A stretch of 6,596 bases of DNA, from positions 1 to 6,596 of the forward strand of contig CAMGSV010000138.1 of the NCBI GenBank assembly GCA_946061495.1, written 5' to 3'. Both the position numbers and the translations under genes were made by a program. The stretch comes from an uncultured Spirochaetales bacterium. GTDB taxonomy: Bacteria > Spirochaetota > Spirochaetia > Treponematales > Treponemataceae. Positions 4,914-6,596 of the stretch are shown piece after piece. Below the pieces are notes generated by a model. The model saw nothing but the letters and a program-made list of their open reading frames with translations. It ran no database searches and was not told the DNA's origin. The stretch's first letter is position 1; each line of letters starts with the position of its first letter.

Positions 4914-5864
4914 ATGATCAAAGCACAGATTCAAGACCAGCAATTGTTGGAGCACCTTGACCATATCCACAAGGACGGCATGTCCGTATTCGTGATGGCA
5001 GACGGCCTTTTCCGTGGTGCCTTCTTCCACGGCACCCAGTTCGTAAACCAGATGCGCGCAAACCACCAGCTGGGCATCCTGGAGACCATGGTTCTCGGCC
5101 AAGCCTGCCTGTCCACCGCCCTGATGATTCCCACCATGAAGGGCCGGGGTCGCCTCATCTTCCGCTACGACACCAACGGACCGGCGGCAGGCTTCTCCAC
5201 CGAGGCCGACAGCACCGGCACCGTCAGAGGCTATCTGCTGCAGGATCCCATCCCCTTGGAAAAGCCCCTGGAAAGCTGGGACCTTGCACCCTTCTTCGGA
5301 CCCGGCACCGTCACCGTCTCCCGCTTCAACGAGGGGGCACGGGAGCCCCAGACCGGTTCGGTGGAAATCAGGCACCGGAACATCGCCCAGGATCTCACCT
5401 GGTACTTCGCCCAGTCGGAGCAAATCTACACCGCCTTCAACACCAGCATCCAGTTCGACAAGGAGGGACGTGTGGTGGGTGCCGGAGGAATGTTCCTGCA
5501 GAAGATGCCCGCCATCGGAGGGCTTTCCGGCAAGGAACTGACGGAACGGCTGGCCTACGAGCAGGAAATCACCGAGGCAGTGGAGCAGGCATTCCAAGCG
5601 GCCCCCTCCTACGGCCAGTGGTTCTCCGAGGGCGGCGACCGAGATGACATCATCTACGGCCTCTTCCGGGACTTCAAGCCCACCGTGGCCTTGGAACGGG
5701 ACATCCTCTTTGACTGCCCCTGCTCCCGGGAGCGGTATCTGGCCGCCATACGGAATCTGGGCAAGGATGAGGTGGAGGACATGAAGAGGAACGGCCCCGA
5801 TCCCCTGGAGATCATCTGCCACAACTGCGGCAGCGTCTACCACATCCCCGTGGCAGAGCTGTAA
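4914..5864 (+). CDS. hslO: Hsp33 redox-regulated holdase chaperone
   Basis: Hsp33 is a cytosolic chaperone switched on by oxidation. In the reduced state four cysteines hold zinc; oxidation releases it and exposes surfaces that bind unfolding proteins. The zinc centre is intact here: Cys268-Pro-Cys270 and Cys302-His-Asn-Cys305, separated by a linker close to that in E. coli. The N-terminal domain shows V-R-G-Y-L (104-108) and Q-S-E-Q (167-170), both typical; the usual Pro after Q-S-E-Q-I is Tyr here. The protein is 316 aa, slightly longer than the approximately 290 aa usual. I chose the ATG at 4914. The frame opens earlier with a GTG at 4875, but that would add 13 residues overlapping a good promoter. 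No Shine-Dalgarno precedes either start, and the promoter position suggests a leaderless mRNA. It is divergent from the RRM gene and ends at a strong hairpin. Confidence 0.96.
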   Translation: MIKAQIQDQQLLEHLDHIHKDGMSVFVMADGLFRGAFFHGTQFVNQMRANHQLGILETMVLGQACLSTALMIPTMKGRGRLIFRYDTNGPAAGFSTEADSTGTVRGYLLQDPIPLEKPLESWDLAPFFGPGTVTVSRFNEGAREPQTGSVEIRHRNIAQDLTWYFAQSEQIYTAFNTSIQFDKEGRVVGAGGMFLQKMPAIGGLSGKELTERLAYEQEITEAVEQAFQAAPSYGQWFSEGGDRDDIIYGLFRDFKPTVALERDILFDCPCSRERYLAAIRNLGKDEVEDMKRNGPDPLEIICHNCGSVYHIPVAEL

Positions 5865-5896
5865 TTCCATGCAATACAATTGTGCTGGAGAACTGG

Positions 5897-5935
5897 TCCA
5901 CCTCCAGCCAAAGTTGCCGGAGGTGGATTTCATTT
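5897..5935 (+). terminator. Terminator hairpin between hslO and the lipoprotein gene
   Basis: A perfect 9-bp inverted repeat, TCCACCTCC (5897-5905) with GGAGGTGGA (5919-5927), has a 13-nt loop and is followed on the plus strand by TTTCATTT (5928-5935). It lies 32 nt after the hslO stop codon and fits an intrinsic terminator for hslO. On the minus strand the same hairpin follows the lipoprotein stop codon but lacks a T-run, so it may act mainly in one direction. Confidence 0.75.
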
Positions 5936-6596
5936 AGTTGGAAGTGGGGGTAATCGCCAATGATCCGAGATAGGTCACCTGGCTGTAGACTGGTGTCAAG
6001 GAAGGGCTCATTCCCGTGGAGACAGCATACAGCGCCACGTACCAGGTGGTGGTGGGGTAATTGGAACTGAACCGCACATCACTCTCCTCTTCCCGAGGAA
6101 CAGAATACATAGAGTCAACCTCTGCATTCGCATTGAAGGAAAAGGTCTTGTTCTCAAATGATCGAAGTGGCATACCCTTATCAATTCCGTCAATTCGTAC
6201 CTCCGCAGGATTTCCGTCCTCGTTATAAAGTCGGATTCTCACCTCGGTGATTCCCATTGAATTGGGAACAAGGTTTACCGTATTGATGGTGCTAGTAGTC
6301 AGAGCCTGGTACCCCCATTGTATCAAACGGTTCATTCCTTGATTACTGTTATTCTCATTGATATTCTCGATGGAAGTTTTGTCAGACAACAACAAACTGG
6401 AACTATTGTATATCATATAATAGACACTAGTTCCCTGGAAGACATCACTTCCATCTGCATTAGATGATGTCAGAAAGGAGACATAATGCAAACTCGGATC
6501 GTCACTGGAACTTTCCGCCTCATCAATAAAATTACGAGATACAGGCGGATCAAGATAATAGAATGTGTCCAAACCACAAGAAAACAGAAAAAAAAG
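5934..6596 (-). CDS. Lipoprotein of unknown function, 5' end outside the window
   Basis: The frame is open through the right edge of the window, so the start codon is not visible. Its first visible residues are L-F-F-L-F-S-C-G-L-D. This is the end of a hydrophobic signal peptide followed by a spirochaete-style lipobox (L-F-S-C; cysteine codon at 6576-6578). The mature lipoprotein would be about 214 aa, anchored by its N-terminal cysteine in an inner or outer membrane. A Ser/Asp/Glu-rich stretch follows the anchor as a likely flexible tether. The later part alternates hydrophobic and polar residues, suggesting a beta-sandwich, and ends with W-Y-V-A-L-Y-A-V-S, V-Y-S-Q-V-T-Y-L-G and a polar tail. 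I do not recognise a catalytic motif or family. The gene is AT-richer than hslO. An in-frame TTG at 6570-6572 lies after the lipobox and is not a credible start. It converges on hslO and shares the hairpin at 5897-5927. Confidence 0.8.
   Translation of the reverse strand, partial: LFFLFSCGLDTFYYLDPPVSRNFIDEAESSSDDPSLHYVSFLTSSNADGSDVFQGTSVYYMIYNSSSLLLSDKTSIENINENNSNQGMNRLIQWGYQALTTSTINTVNLVPNSMGITEVRIRLYNEDGNPAEVRIDGIDKGMPLRSFENKTFSFNANAEVDSMYSVPREEESDVRFSSNYPTTTWYVALYAVSTGMSPSLTPVYSQVTYLGSLAITPTSN

Noticed and set aside
4851..5933. A 360-codon open frame on the minus strand opposite hslO.
   Set aside because: It lies over a certain Hsp33 gene, and its composition (many Gly, Val, Leu, His) is typical of antisense frames in GC-rich DNA. 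No family motif is visible.
1..6596. A new defence, mobile or biosynthetic system.
   Set aside because: The recognisable genes are ordinary metabolic, envelope and stress genes. No nuclease, toxin, transposase, integrase, reverse transcriptase, array or terminal repeat is visible.

Overview
The window is a compact bacterial chromosomal segment with six protein genes and no tRNA, rRNA, CRISPR array or recognisable mobile element. The four central genes are GC-rich, with a strong preference for G or C at third codon positions. The two genes at the edges, both for exported proteins, are visibly AT-richer. Several features fit a diderm of the Spirochaetota, possibly near Sphaerochaeta/Spirochaeta: a long-form (527 aa) glucose-6-phosphate isomerase, an RRM-type RNA-binding protein, an Hsp33, a DUF368 membrane protein, and a lipoprotein with the relaxed lipobox L-F-S-C. 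This placement is an inference from family knowledge and is only moderately secure.

Layout. At 40-450 (minus) lies a small secreted protein whose mature part is extremely acidic and has no Lys or Arg. A 210-bp divergent promoter region (451-660) separates it from pgi (661-2244, plus). The pgi gene is followed after 17 bp by a cytosolic M28-type metallopeptidase (2262-3164, plus), and the two probably form one operon. This pair converges on a DUF368/PopT-like membrane protein (3295-4146, minus), with a 130-bp gap in which I see no convincing terminator. Upstream of DUF368 is a separately transcribed RRM RNA-binding protein with a Gly/Arg-rich tail (4291-4737, minus). It shares a 176-bp divergent control region with hslO (Hsp33; 4914-5864, plus). 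A strong hairpin (5897-5927) separates hslO from a convergent lipoprotein gene (5934 to beyond 6596, minus), which is cut by the window edge.

How the genes fit together. Most of these are housekeeping or stress genes: central glycolysis (pgi), peptide turnover (M28), envelope lipid-carrier recycling (DUF368), post-transcriptional control (RRM) and a redox-activated holdase (Hsp33). I see no new multi-gene system. The most useful observations are about gene control. Promoters can be read directly for five transcription units. For DUF368 and hslO the -10 box ends exactly 6 nt before the ATG and there is no Shine-Dalgarno, so both are good candidates for leaderless mRNAs. The pgi leader contains alternative pairings resembling an attenuator. 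The first gene has two in-frame start codons, each with its own Shine-Dalgarno. The lipoprotein's open frame runs off the window through a lipobox, so its first apparent start codon (TTG) is not the real start.
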